From the NCBI GenBank assembly GCA_025991245.1, contig BQMJ01000014.1, positions 223,642 to 287,641 of the forward strand: DNA of 64,000 bases. The letters run 5' to 3'. Shown here one piece after another: positions 10,615 to 21,802 of the stretch (position 1 is its first letter; every line of letters begins with the position of its first letter). Origin of the DNA: Galdieria partita. Lineage: Eukaryota; Rhodophyta; Bangiophyceae; Galdieriales; Galdieriaceae. The notes beneath the pieces are model-generated. The model saw nothing but the letters and a program-made list of their open reading frames with translations, ran no database searches and was not told the origin of the DNA. The translations under genes and the position numbers were made by a program.

Positions 10615-11218
10615 ATGGAGCACTCTTTCATATCTGAAGATAGAAAACAAGTATTTGTGTTGACGTCGGAACCTCTAACCGTTGAGAAAGTGACCAAGTC
10701 AGTCTCTGCGTTAGAATCGGTTGGAGTATTGTTGAATATATGTGAAAAGTGAATAAACAGTTCCGTTAGGGCGCCATTGCGTCGTTTTGTGGTATCACAA
10801 GGAAATACAACCAAGGAAAGGAAATAAGGTTCTTAGAATATGAGTCATATTTCGCGATGGCTCTTTCTGAGTTGAGAAAGCTTGGTGAAGAGGTATTTGG
10901 ACTCTACCAGCTCTAGTATTCATCTAAGCTGTTCAGATACGCTCTCACTGGAAGGTTGAAGGAATCTCGATATGGCATCGCCTTGGAAGAGTAGATGTTG
11001 GAGAAACGAGTGTGATAATAGCAGTTTCTGCGGTTCACAGAAGGGAAGCTTTGGGTAAGGAAGTTTTTTATGTTGATATTCGTTATACGTACTTTTTGAT
11101 CCAAGAAGCTTGTCATTTTGCAATCGATCAGTTGAAGGCAAGAGTTCCCATCTGGAAAAAAGAATATTTTGTTAGCAGTGAGCCGGAGTGGCGTGAAAAC
11201 CCAGAGTTTCAAAGTTAG
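10615..11218 (+). CDS. MOCS2B/moaE: Molybdopterin synthase catalytic (large) subunit
   Basis: Makes molybdopterin from precursor Z together with the small sulfur-carrying subunit. Four exons (10615-10725, 10770-10892, 10937-11054, 11106-11218) join to 154 aa, the normal MoaE length. Introns are 44-51 bp. Conserved elements are [17 protein letters not shown] (substrate loop), [51 protein letters not shown] and the catalytic-lysine region ARVPIWKKE. The first intron could alternatively use a GT nine bases earlier, changing two or three residues. The ATG at 10615 is the first after an in-frame stop. The stop lies 32 bp from the stop of the convergent chlD gene. The cofactor would serve enzymes such as nitrate reductase. 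Confidence 0.9.
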
Positions 11219-11250
11219 TATACTAATGCACAACAGGGCGGAACTTTGTC

Positions 11251-13479
11251 TCAGAAACTACTGTTTATGCTTGAAATAACTTGTCCAGCTAAGGAAGCTA
11301 CTGCAGAGTCAGTAGCTTTTGGAAGATAGTTGTAAGTTCCGTTGGCAGAATCGGCGATATCTTTTGCTATACCTGTTGACACAAATTTGTTCTCTGTATC
11401 AATACAAAGTAGCTTAACTTTTGACAATGCTGCTATTTTTCTAGCCATTTCTAATACTTCTTGTTTCAACTCTGCTTTGCTCTTTTTAGTATCAGAGGCT
11501 TCTCCTAAGCTTTGCGAAAGTGGAATATTTGCTCTACCATCGCTAATCAATACTATGATTGCTTGTCCCACGTCTCCAGTACTGAGAGCCTGAATTCCCA
11601 CCTTTGAAGCCAAAAATAAACCATGCGCAAGAGGAGAACCTCCACCACAAGGCATAGTCTCCATTCTTCTTTTAGCCATAGCTACTGAACGAGTGGGTGG
11701 AAGAAGTATCTGTGCATTCTCACCTTGGAAAGAAATAAGAGAAATCTTATCACGAGACTCATAGGCAGATGATAACAGCCTTATTGCTGCACCTTTTGCC
11801 GCATTCATTCGATTCAGAGCCATCGAACCCGAGGCATCCACTAAGAAAATAACCAAAGTCCCTGCTTTCTTAGACATCTTCTTGATACGAATATCCTGAT
11901 TCCTAATATAGACACGATGGTCGTTCAATGACTTGATGTCCTTGTAGCGTTCCCTTCTCATCTTCTGTAGAGGAGCTGCTGCTCGTAAAGTGGCATCTAA
12001 TGCAATTCTCCAAGTATCTCCACGAGGCAACACGGGCTTTATATAACGACCTCTATCAAACGAATATATTGTACCCCGTTTTCCACTACGACCGATCTTT
12101 TGCTTTGATGCAAACTGAAGCAAATTTGGATCCACAATGCCTCCTTCAGGATCAAACATAAACTCTTCTGGAACCAACGAGTTGGATTCTTCTTGTTCTT
12201 TACTCTCTATATCCTCTGGTTCCACGTCTGAAGATGAGGAAGATGGAGGAGGTGGCTGAGAACGTGTCTCCTGTACTGGTTGTTGTTCATTATTCATAAC
12301 ACACATTGCTCGTGGAACAAGAACAAGTTTCACTGCTGTTCGAAGATCCTCTTCCGATACATAGTCTCGATTATCCAATGCTGCAGAAGCTTTTGCGGCT
12401 TCTACTGCAAAAACTTCACCGCGATGACCAATACATTGACCTCGAGATGCCTCTGTACACAAATATTCTATTTGTTCTTTCGTAATGACAACATCATTCA
12501 AAAATTCTCTCGAAAAAATAATTCTGGAAGCTATTTCTTGTGTTTCTTCATTGAATTGGTCAATCAACTCATGTCTCTTGTCAGAAAACATGTTACTAAT
12601 ATTCACTGCCTCTGTGCGTTGATCATGTGTTAGCGGTTCATTATCCACTGAAAGAGAAACAGCAAATCTATCCAAAACATGGGGTCTTATTTCTCCCTCT
12701 TCGACATTGTATGTGGCAATAAACAGAGGTTCACAGGGATATATTACAGAGAATCCTTCACGTTCTACAACAACCTGTCCATCTGCTAATACACTAAGAA
12801 GGATATTGACTATCGAATCGTCCAAAAGATTAAGTTCATCCACGTAGAGCACACCTCTGTTTGCTTTTGCTAGAATACCTGGTTGAAAAACGGGTTCACC
12901 TCTGCTCAAAGACTCTTCAATATCTACAGAACCCAACAATCTATCTTCTGTTACGTTCAGAGGAATTTGAACAAAATGTGGTTTCATTATAACAACTTCA
13001 TCCGAATTACTCTCCGGTGGTAGATTGCAAAAAGATCCCTTCTGTATCTCTATTGGAGGCAGCAGTGCGTGTATTGCTCGTGCCATAATAGACTTTCCTG
13101 TTCCTCTTCTTCCTGATAAAATGATACCTCTCAAATTCTTATTGACAGCTGCAAGTAACAGAGCAACTTTTACTGCATCTTGCCCTACAACTGCCGCCAG
13201 AGGAAAGTCAGAATATCTTGCATTCTCCAAACTATCTGAAACTTGGGATTTTCCCGAAACGTTTCTTTCTGAAGGTGTCGTAGCTAGACATCGAGTCGTT
13301 GAAAGTGTACTTTTCCAAACAGGTTTCAAGCCAATTCTGCACTTCTGAGGTAACCATGGGAACTTTGCTAGCTGTACTGTCTTACTATAATGACATAGAC
13401 GCCCTTGACACCTGTGCTTTAAGCAAGTTGAACCAAAGTAAAAGGCAATCACTAAATCTCCTTGGCGTTTCATCACCAT
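11251..13479 (-). CDS. chlD: Magnesium chelatase subunit D
   Basis: AAA+/VWA subunit of the Mg-chelatase that inserts Mg into protoporphyrin IX, the first committed step of chlorophyll synthesis in plastids. It is a single exon of 742 aa. A basic Ser/Thr-containing N-terminal region of about 85 residues fits a plastid transit peptide. The AAA+ module starts at FPLAAVVGQDAVK and has Walker A GRRGTGKS (123-130) and Walker B LYVDELNLLD. It is followed by a Pro-rich, acidic linker (QPPPPSSSSSDVEPED) characteristic of ChlD. The VWA domain has the MIDAS motif DASGSM at about 548. ATG 13479 begins MVM, so codon 3 is an alternative start. Upstream on the same strand is the FabF gene, 41 bp away. Confidence 0.95.
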   Translation of the reverse strand: MVMKRQGDLVIAFYFGSTCLKHRCQGRLCHYSKTVQLAKFPWLPQKCRIGLKPVWKSTLSTTRCLATTPSERNVSGKSQVSDSLENARYSDFPLAAVVGQDAVKVALLLAAVNKNLRGIILSGRRGTGKSIMARAIHALLPPIEIQKGSFCNLPPESNSDEVVIMKPHFVQIPLNVTEDRLLGSVDIEESLSRGEPVFQPGILAKANRGVLYVDELNLLDDSIVNILLSVLADGQVVVEREGFSVIYPCEPLFIATYNVEEGEIRPHVLDRFAVSLSVDNEPLTHDQRTEAVNISNMFSDKRHELIDQFNEETQEIASRIIFSREFLNDVVITKEQIEYLCTEASRGQCIGHRGEVFAVEAAKASAALDNRDYVSEEDLRTAVKLVLVPRAMCVMNNEQQPVQETRSQPPPPSSSSSDVEPEDIESKEQEESNSLVPEEFMFDPEGGIVDPNLLQFASKQKIGRSGKRGTIYSFDRGRYIKPVLPRGDTWRIALDATLRAAAPLQKMRRERYKDIKSLNDHRVYIRNQDIRIKKMSKKAGTLVIFLVDASGSMALNRMNAAKGAAIRLLSSAYESRDKISLISFQGENAQILLPPTRSVAMAKRRMETMPCGGGSPLAHGLFLASKVGIQALSTGDVGQAIIVLISDGRANIPLSQSLGEASDTKKSKAELKQEVLEMARKIAALSKVKLLCIDTENKFVSTGIAKDIADSANGTYNYLPKATDSAVASLAGQVISSINSSF

Positions 13480-13520
13480 TTTGGAAGAACAAACTTTTAT
13501 TTGGGAAAATATTTTTAAGA

Positions 13521-15084
13521 TTATTCATCATATGCACCCAATACAAGTACACTATTATGACCACCAAAACCAAATGAGTTGCTCATAGCTACTCGAACTC
13601 GATGTTCTTTGGCAACATTTGGAACAACGTCCATATCTATTTCAGAATCTAACTGTTCTACGTTCAACGTTGGATGCAGCTTTCCAGTCTGTATTGCTTT
13701 GATAGTTGCGACTCCTTCCAATGCTCCGGCCGCACCTAAACCATGGCCTATCAGAGACTTTGTAGAATTCATTTTGATTCGGTCTTTGCACTTTTCAAAA
13801 ATGGACTAGATGAAAAGATTAGAAAATGTGAGAAGCTAAAGATGCCAATATATATACTTACTCGAATAGCCCGAAATTCAGCAATATCTCCTAGCGGAGT
13901 AGAAGTTGCATGTGCATTGATATAGTCCACATCCGCAACACTTATACCAGCGTCCTGCAATGCCAACTGTATGCATTTTATTACACCACGTCCTTCAGGT
14001 TGAGGCTCTGTGATATGATGCGCATCACAAGTCTGCGCTCCTCCAAGATATTCACAAAGAATAGGAGCTCCTCGTCTAAGAGCACTTTCTAAACTTTCTA
14101 AAACCAAAACACCACAACCTTCTCCCATCACGAAGCCATCTCTTTCGGTATCCCAAGGTCTGGATGCTTTGGTGGGTTCATCATTTCGTTTCGACAATGC
14201 TCGACAAGCGATAAAGCCAGTTATACCAATCTGAAAATACAAGTTCAGCGTAGAATAATATAAAAATAATCAAAACTTACAGGAGTCAATGCAGCTTCTG
14301 AACCTCCTGCTAAAATCATATCAGCTTCACCTCGTTGAATATGTACTGCTGCATTATTGATCGCATGATTGGACGTCGCACATGCAGTTGAGACAGAATA
14401 GTTAGGACCCATAAACCCTGTCTCGATTGCTATCATAGCTGAACCCAAGTTACTTATGGAATTGGGAATAAAAAACGGTGAAATTCTATCATATTGGTCT
14501 GCCAAAAGTTTCTCAACTCCATCTGTAAACGATGTTAAACCTCCCATTCCACTTCCAACAATAGCACCACAACGTTCCATTTGAAGCTTTGAAAAACTCT
14601 CAGAACCTAAAGCAACACCTGCGTTTTCCAAAGCTAACTTGGCAGCTGCCACAGAATAACAAATTACTGGATCTAGCCTTCTTGCTAACTTTGGAGACAT
14701 ATATTTGCTGGCTTGGAAGTTTTCAGATGTTATTTCACCTCCTATTTTAGTAGGGAATTTGTCTACTGGAAACCTATCAATCCTCTTTATTCCACTCTTT
14801 CCAGCAAGTAGTTGGTCGTAGAAGTGATCGACGTTTGTTCCAAAACAGGATACCACACCCATTCCTGTCACTACAACCCTCTTCCTAGGACCATCCTTTC
14901 CGTTATCTCTGTAATAAGTCTGCATTCTCAAAGTCAATCCGCCAAATTTCTTTCGACGAGTTGAGTTGCCCACTCGTAGTCCATACTTTTTGGTCGGCAA
15001 AGTCCTCGACTGATTAGATAAGGCAACGTGACACTGAAACGCAGAAAGATGATTAGTTTTCCACTTGAAACTAGTATCGTTCAT
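13521..15084 (-). CDS. fabF: 3-oxoacyl-[acyl-carrier-protein] synthase II, plastid-type
   Basis: Condensing enzyme of plastid type II fatty-acid synthesis. Exons 15084-14281, 14230-13862 and 13805-13521 join in frame to 485 aa; the introns are 50 and 56 bp. The ATG at 15084 is the first in frame, although the frame stays open to 15177 without an ATG. About 65 basic, hydroxylated residues precede the mature start RKRVVVTGMGVVSCFG and look like a transit peptide. Catalytic Cys is in VSTACATSNHAI, the first His in NAHATSTPLGD, the conserved Lys and second His in STKSLIGHGLGAAG, and the C-terminal loop is SNSFGFGGHN. All KAS I/II residues are present. A neighbouring position to chlD may only reflect gene density. 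Confidence 0.95.
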
Positions 15085-15231
15085 AGGTAATTGATATGTT
15101 TTGCTATTAAAAGAGAATTCAAAGGATGACAGCTCAATCTTAACAAGTTGGTCCGACGGCCCACCACGCTCCACCACTACAATCGCTCAACGTTGTGAGA
15201 GGCGTCGGCCGATCTCCAGCGACTCGCCAAG

Positions 15232-16140
15232 TTAAGATATCCAATGAAGAAAGAGAAGCGAAAAAGTTGCAACCAGTATACAAAATATCCAATAAAAATT
15301 CCATGAAGAGTTTTTCTTGGATAATCGTTTCAGTTCCTTATTACCTTTCTGGACGTTTTCCAGACTATATATAGCATCATGATATAGGGATTCAATCTCC
15401 TCCGCTTGTTCCGACAACTTTATAGATAAAACCTGATTAAGTGCAGCTATCTCAACAGCTTGCCTCTCTACACTCTTCACTTGTTCTAGTGTCTCCATGA
15501 GGTCTAGTAACATCGTTTGATTCTCTCCTTCCAAGATAAGTTGCTTATGTCCTCGGCTTCTCTGATCGTGTGTACGCATATCTCCCTCGTTCAAAGAGTT
15601 TGAATTCTCAATGGCCATATTTGACAACGGTCTCTCTGTATTGTTACTTGTATTCGTTTTTCTCGGTATACTGGGCTCCTCGGAAGTTGTCACATTCAGT
15701 ACTCTTTGAATACGTAAGGCAGAAAAGTCCTCCTCTACTGTCCGAAGTAGCTCCATCAGTGAGGAAATAACTCCAAGTCTATATGCACGTAAACAAGACT
15801 CTCTTGCATCCGTTGAATGATCCTCTACGCCTACTAGGTTCTTCAGTTGTATCAAAAGCGACAAGCTTTCCTTCAAGTTTTTCGAGACAAACGCTTCAAA
15901 TGCATCCCTTTCCTTTTCAGACATAATCAAACTTCCGGCTGTGAACATGAGATACTTTCGTCGTTTGGAAGAAATATACTCCTTTGTTGAATGTACCCTT
16001 TGGTGTATTTCCAACGCCAAAGCAACAAACTCACTATAGTTAGACTGTTTGTGCTCCCAAGCAGCGACATTTTCACCATATCCAAGTCTTTGTGCAACGT
16101 TGATAAACTCTGTCGTTCGGTCCATAGCCAACAATGGCAT
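15232..16140 (-). CDS. Syntaxin-18/SYP81-like Qa-SNARE
   Basis: ER-localised Qa-SNARE acting in Golgi-to-ER retrograde fusion. It is a single exon of 302 aa. The N-terminal DRTTEFINVAQRLGYG and later IHQRVHSTKEYISSKRRKY match the Ufe1/syntaxin-18 N-terminal domain. The SNARE helix runs through LEQVKSVERQAVEIAALNQ and LSEQAEEIESLYHDAIYSL, and the tail anchor is the C-terminal WNFYWIFCILVATFSLLFLHW. The linker is Ser/Asn-rich and variable. The first ATG is at 16140; the ATG five codons later (MDRTTEF) better matches the usual family start. It would be membrane-inserted from the cytosol by its C-terminal helix. Confidence 0.85.
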   Translation of the reverse strand: MPLLAMDRTTEFINVAQRLGYGENVAAWEHKQSNYSEFVALALEIHQRVHSTKEYISSKRRKYLMFTAGSLIMSEKERDAFEAFVSKNLKESLSLLIQLKNLVGVEDHSTDARESCLRAYRLGVISSLMELLRTVEEDFSALRIQRVLNVTTSEEPSIPRKTNTSNNTERPLSNMAIENSNSLNEGDMRTHDQRSRGHKQLILEGENQTMLLDLMETLEQVKSVERQAVEIAALNQVLSIKLSEQAEEIESLYHDAIYSLENVQKGNKELKRLSKKNSSWNFYWIFCILVATFSLLFLHWIS

Positions 16141-16286
16141 ATTGTTCTAATAAATACAACAAAATGTCATGATCGACTTTCCAGTTGAATATGAAAAAAG
16201 GAATCAAACAAGTGATAAATTTATTACTCCACTCATTTTATCTGTCTCAGTATAAAATGTTAAAATATTGTTGTTATTCAAGAACC

Positions 16287-17354
16287 TCAATCGTCCCTTT
16301 CGTCTTCCTCTTCATCATCACTACGAATATCTCCACCATCCTGCCTTAGTGCCTCCGTCGAAGCCGACAAAGAACGATACACCATTTTCAGAATGAGTGA
16401 AAACCAAAAACAATGCAAAAGTTGTAAAACGAAAAGAGCAACGAGGCATAAGAAATAATGTAACAAATAAAACTGCCAATGAGCAGCCCAATGATTAAAC
16501 GAAGGCTAAGTTCATCATTTCATTACTTGAACTAAAGACGAAATCAGCACAACATACCTTTTCAAGTACCATACGTAACGAGTCCACGGCTACCGACCAC
16601 ACAACCCTGGGATAAATAACCAATCTTCGTGATTCATTTAGTTTACAATGAAATCGTCAAAATAACTTCTTGATTACCTTGTCAAATAAAAAACAACGGC
16701 AAAAAATGAAAATACGTAGATATCCGCATTCCATCTTACATAGTACAACACTTTTGCCAAATATAATAGAATATCACTCGCATCATGTATACAAAGAATA
16801 TAAAGCCCGATTCGGACATATCCAAATAGATAACTTATAAATACCAAAAATATGGTGCTGCTGTGATGAATTACAAACTCCATAAAGTCAGAGCGCCTCG
16901 TGTCAAACGAGAGGAACAACAAGGCGCCACAGTAGTAACCAGCTTCCATAAGATAATAACTCCGGAAAAGAGTACTCATAGGAGCTGGAAAGGGTGTCCA
17001 AAATTCCCTAATAATGGCCTCTCGGGGGTCTACAGTCCAGCGTTCTTGGGTGATAACCACTACGCCATACCAGAACGAGAATATGTAAAACACAGTATAA
17101 AAAATATTCTCACAAATTTTTCGTCTTCGAATTGGCGTAAATTTTGAAAACCAAAGTGGAAGCAGCTTGTTTTGTAAAACGAATCGAAGAGTTGCTGCCA
17201 GAACCGTGACAAACAGTACAATGAAGACATCCTCTCGTTGAAAAAAAGGATTAAGCGTATGAACAGGTCTTTCCTCTTTCAAAACCTGCTCTTGTTTAAT
17301 AATCTTTATAATTTCCCTTAGGGACTCAAAAGCTTTGTGATATTTTAGCGTCAT
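16287..17354 (-). CDS. LAG1/TLC-domain ceramide synthase
   Basis: N-acylates sphingoid bases in the ER membrane. Three exons (17354-16678, 16606-16558, 16505-16287) join to 314 aa; the middle exon is only 49 nt. Multiple hydrophobic helices form the TLC domain. The Lag motif contains the paired histidines: FVIHHSSTIFLVFISYLFG, followed by GLYILCIHDASDILLYLAK. Exon 3 adds the last helices (FLCLVALFVLQLLHCFWF) and an acidic tail rich in Asp and Glu. The ATG at 17354 is the first in frame. Splice phases (2, then 0) agree at both junctions. An alternative would be a non-ceramide TLC protein, but the Lag motif argues for ceramide synthase. Confidence 0.88.
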
Positions 17355-17696
17355 AACTCAACAATTGTTGCTTGTGTAGAAATAATTCGTGGACTGCAGT
17401 TCGAAAATTATGAATGTTCAGCGACCGTTGCATGAAACAGACAAGTTTCAAGATGGTGTATGGATTCATCAAATAACTTTTTGGAAAACAAGAAATAAAA
17501 CTCTTTCTATGGTTATTTCTTTCTTGAGATTACAAACTTCCGCTTCTATCAACCACAGATAATACTTGGAAAACTTAGATATGGGAAAGAGGACAGACAA
17601 TTCTTATAACTGAACAAAGTAAACGACCAAAACTATTCCTAAAAGGCGATTCTAAAATTTCTACTTGTATTCGAAACTGATACAAATCCTATGATA
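17355..17696. other. Intergenic region between PRPP synthetase and ceramide synthase genes
   Basis: About 340 bp with no recognisable gene on either strand. Both flanking genes are on the minus strand, so it should hold the promoter of the ceramide synthase gene and the 3' region of the PRPP synthetase gene. Confidence 0.4.
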
Positions 17697-19015
17697 TTAG
17701 TATAGCGAATCTTCATGTACTCTCCATATTGTTTCTCCTAATAAAGAAGCAACATTCACTATGCGTAACTGAGGGAACCTCTTTTCCTTCGGCACCTGAA
17801 TAGTATTTGTGACTATGACTTCCTCAAAAACGCCACTAGAAAGTCGTTCAACTGCAGATCCAGAAAATACAGCGTGCGTCGCTACTGCAAAAACTCTCTT
17901 TGCCCCATTCTCCCTCAAGCTTTTGGCAGCTTCTGTTATCGTTCCTGCAGTATCAATCATATCGTCCACCAAAATTGCTGTTCGACCATTAACCTCTCCT
18001 ATGAGATTAAGAACCTTTGCAACATTATGCTGTTCTCTTCTTTTATCAATAATTGCTAAAGGCGCGTCATTGAGTTGTTTTGCAAAAGCACGAGCTCTAG
18101 CCACTCCACCGACATCGGGGGCAACAACGACCATATCACTAGGGCAATTCTTTAAAAGATATTGAACAAGGCATGGAGAGGCAAATATGTGATCCAAAGG
18201 AATATCAAAGAAACCACAAGTTTGTGGAGAATGAATATCCATAACTATGACTCGATCAGCGCCAGCTTCACAAATCATATTTGCTACCAGTTTAGACGCC
18301 AAAGCTTCTCTTCTCTTCGTATCAGGATCCACAAGTCTATCTGCTCTTGCATAGCCGTAGTAGGGTAAGACTGCCGTCACTTGTGAAGCATGTGCTCTAC
18401 GACAGGCGTCAATCATCAAGAGTAGCTCTATTAAATGATCATTAGCTGGGTAACTAAAGAAAGCCAAGTTAAGCTTTGTAAACATATTAGAAACGGAACA
18501 TACCAAGTGGACTGTAACAAGAATACAGAGCAACCACGAACTGACTCTTCTAAACGAACATATATTTCACCGTCGGAAAAGCGTTTTCTCATAATAGGGC
18601 TAAGTTCGGGTTTTCCCAAATAATTGGCAACTTCGCTTGCTAATTCAATATTTGAAGAGCCAGAATATATACGTATTTTGTGGCTGCCAAAACTCAGACC
18701 ACCATAGTGTTTTTCTTCTGTAGACAAATCAGAAAGAGCAGAAGCTTCCATAAGTTCCGATGCAGCTAGTGGACTATAAGTTGACGTCAAAGAAGATATC
18801 ATTTCTTTACTTTCAGCAGATTGAGGTCTATCACTTTCCAAACAACAATACGACGGCCGAACCCTACGTACTGTCCGACAAAGGCGAAACCATGAGATAA
18901 GAGAAGGAAACGAAGTAGAAAGGTTTTTCATTCGCAGAAGACCTTTCCCTTGCTTCAGTGGTACACAACATTGTGTATAACAACAATGGACTCTTCTACT
19001 CTTAGTATGTTTCAT
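17697..19015 (-). CDS. PRPS: Ribose-phosphate pyrophosphokinase (PRPP synthetase)
   Basis: Makes phosphoribosyl pyrophosphate from ribose 5-phosphate and ATP for nucleotide, His and Trp synthesis. Exons 19015-18504 and 18453-17697 join across a 50-bp intron within QSTC|YPANDHLIELL, giving 422 aa. The core has RFSDGEIYVRLEESVRG, the ATP-loop region YYGYARADR, the divalent-cation/ribose signature DIHSPQTCGFFDIP, the segment VVAPDVGGVARAR and the PRPP-binding loop VDDMIDTAGTI. The N-terminal ~95 residues are basic, Ser- and Cys-rich and unlike the enzyme, so they probably form a plastid or mitochondrial presequence. The frame is open upstream, but 19015 is the first ATG. The divergent CNOT10 gene starts 87 bp away. 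Confidence 0.93.
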
Positions 19016-19102
19016 CTGCCAATGATTTTCAAGAGACAACTTGACAACCGTTGCACCAAAATCCACAAATGAAATTATTGGGTTGTTGTACGACTATCGA
19101 TA

Positions 19103-21716
19103 ATGTCACAGGCATTGGACGATACTGAAACTCAGCGCTTGGCGAACGAAGCATTGGAGGTATATAAACAGAATGAACTTGATAAAGCTATGGACATAGT
19201 ACGAAAACTGGAGCCATCTGATCCCATCAGGGTAGGAGAAAAGTTTTCATAGTCGACTTATACTGAGGAAACTTCCAGACAAAGCTGAACCAATCGGTTT
19301 GTTTATATTATAAGACGTTCTGTAAAGATCCTTTCGTTTTATTAAGTACTGTAGCTACCTTAAACGGAAAGAATGAGAATGCGGAGACTTTTGCTCGATG
19401 TTCGGAATTATCTCCGTGGTTTTCTGAGAATCCTCCTTTTGAATTTGCATATGCGGTATTCAATGAAGCCGTTTTGTCGTATCAGGTATGCAGTGAATTT
19501 AAATGTGGGGTACTTTCATATTCTGCAATAGCTTCATTTCTGGAAGCGGTCTTGTGAACTCCTGGAAACCTTGTATAGTCACATAGGTGCCTTCGATGAC
19601 GCGTTGGTGTTCAGAATTTGGTTGCTTTTGTTTGACGTTAGTTGAAAGTGTATTCTTGTTGAAACATCTGAAGGGTTCGATGTAGGTTTATATGAGACTT
19701 GGTTGTAGTGACAAAGCCGCCATCGTGTTTGGTTTCTTAGAAAGAACTTTCCCTAGTGTGTCTGACCCGGAAGATAGCAAAGTTGGTAACTTGGATATTT
19801 CTGGGAGTCCATATCGTATTATGAAGAGCTTGTTTTCAGCGTACCCTAGTTTCCTCGTCAACAGAGAGAAGGAAGATTTGCAACTCCTCGTATCTTATTA
19901 TCGTGCTCGTCTCTACTTGAATTTACGCTCTTATAAGCTGTTTAAGAAGGAAATTAAGAGCTTGAGTAGTAACTGTGAGTCTTCGGACAAGTCACTTCTC
20001 CTTTCTTCGTTGTTGAAGGTTCGTTATGAGATGCAACGAGGGAATCCTCGGAAAGCGTTGAAACTTGCATCGAATATTCCAAACGATGAGTTGGAAAGTT
20101 TTCCAAGTTTGAAGTGTATCTTTCTGAACAATATTGGCTGTATCCATATCAAACTTGGGCGACAAAATTTGGCAGTATCGTATCTTTGTTTAGCACAGAA
20201 GCAACTGGACAATATAGTTTATGAAAATGATAAGAATGAAAACGAGGTTCGATCAGTACCGCACCTTTCATTGAACTACTCGGGTATCATTGCGTATAAT
20301 ATGGGATTAAGTTTCCTGGTCCTTGGAGAATATGAACGTGCTGCACATGCTTTTTGGAAATGTGCAGAAACATTTGTGACAAATGCGAGATTATGGATTA
20401 GACTGGCGGAATGTTGTGTCGGTTTTGATGCTCAGATGGAATGCGAGAGAGAGTCAAGACAAGTCAATGATTTGGTGGAACGAGTAGTTGGAAAAGGGTC
20501 GAAGAGAAGAATTGTGATACATTCACCCTGCACGAGGAACAATCAAATCTTTGATGATGAGGAGTGTAAAAACGGTATGCAGCGTTCACTGCTATCTTTA
20601 CAGTATGGCGCAGAGTGTGCACGAACGGCACTTTACTTACTGAATAAGAAACCGACAAGGCCTAACATGACAGCAACAACCTCACAAGTTGGTGAACATC
20701 GTGATAGCGTTGTAGAACACACGGCTTCCTCGTCCAGTGACGCAACTATAGCACCAGGGGGAACTAAGCATCATTTAGAAATGTCAGAAAATGATATAGA
20801 AGACCATCAAATGGAAGAAGGAAAGGAGTCATCAAGAAGGTCAAATGATAATGGATTGGAAAAGTTCAAAGACTGGCAGACAGAAAACGACGGTACAAAG
20901 TCTCTGCACGAAATAACCAGGAGTACTACTACGGCAACGACATCTCAACCTACAGCCAGTAAAGCTATCACTGGAACTTCTAGTAATCATGATAACGAAG
21001 AATTGTTGATACGAGAATCGGCTTTGGCACTTTTATGTTATTGTTGTCTGTCTACTTGTCCAGAAGAGGCTTTGCAGACAGCGAAAGAATTGATGCAGAT
21101 GAGTCATGTTTCTCCTGAAATTCTATTCTTAGCACATCTTTATGCAGTGGAAGCTTTATGTGCCCTAGGAAGACCAGATGAAGCACTAGAAGTGTTAAGT
21201 CCTCAGATTCTAGAAATAATAGAGAAGTGTTCCAATGTGAATCGTGCAGTAGGTGAGGTAAATATTCATTCGTGGAGTCATTCTGGCACAGAAATGTCAA
21301 CTGGGACGAATTCAGCCGTTGCTTCTTCATGGAACTCCAATTCCGATTCGATAAGACCTAATCTAGAAAGCAACCCATCAAGTTTCACAGACTCTTCTTC
21401 TAATCATATTTTTCATGGCGTAAGTCTTCCGAACTATCCTTCCTCAGTATCGAGAGGTGGTATAATCTCAAGGGGAGCAATAGGAATAACAGGAACTGCT
21501 GCATTTTATGTAAATCTGTCGTCCGTATGTGTTTTGAAGAACAAATTAGGAGAGGCTGCGGCAGCCATAACTCGTGCGCTTTCTTTGATGCCACGTTCTA
21601 GTGCGGCACTATTAATGTCTACTTACATCAAGATTAGAGAAGGAGACTTGGAAGGTGCAAAGGATATTCTCAAATGTCATCGAGTGACTTCAGGTTTTCA
21701 AAGTCTTCAAGCGTAA
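19103..21716 (+). CDS. CNOT10: CCR4-NOT complex subunit 10
   Basis: TPR scaffold subunit of the CCR4-NOT deadenylase complex, which binds CNOT11 and the NOT1 N-terminus. Four exons (19103-19231, 19279-19485, 19532-19636, 19686-21716) join with phase-0 introns of 46-49 bp to 823 aa. Tetratricopeptide helices are seen throughout, for example FLNNIGCIHIKLGRQNLAVSY and YNMGLSFLVLGEYERAAHAFW. The family-specific segment NARLWIRLAECC, followed by VERVVGKGSKRRIVI, matches animal CNOT10 closely. A long low-complexity Ser/Thr/Glu-rich insert separates the middle and C-terminal TPRs. Identity rests on these recalled segments; expected partners are inferred from the family. Confidence 0.88.
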
Positions 21717-21802
21717 AAATAAAACAAATCCACATTATTCTTTATCACACAAACATGATAACCAAAAGGGACCATCTTCAAAATGGAATCAGCCTTTGTA
21801 AA

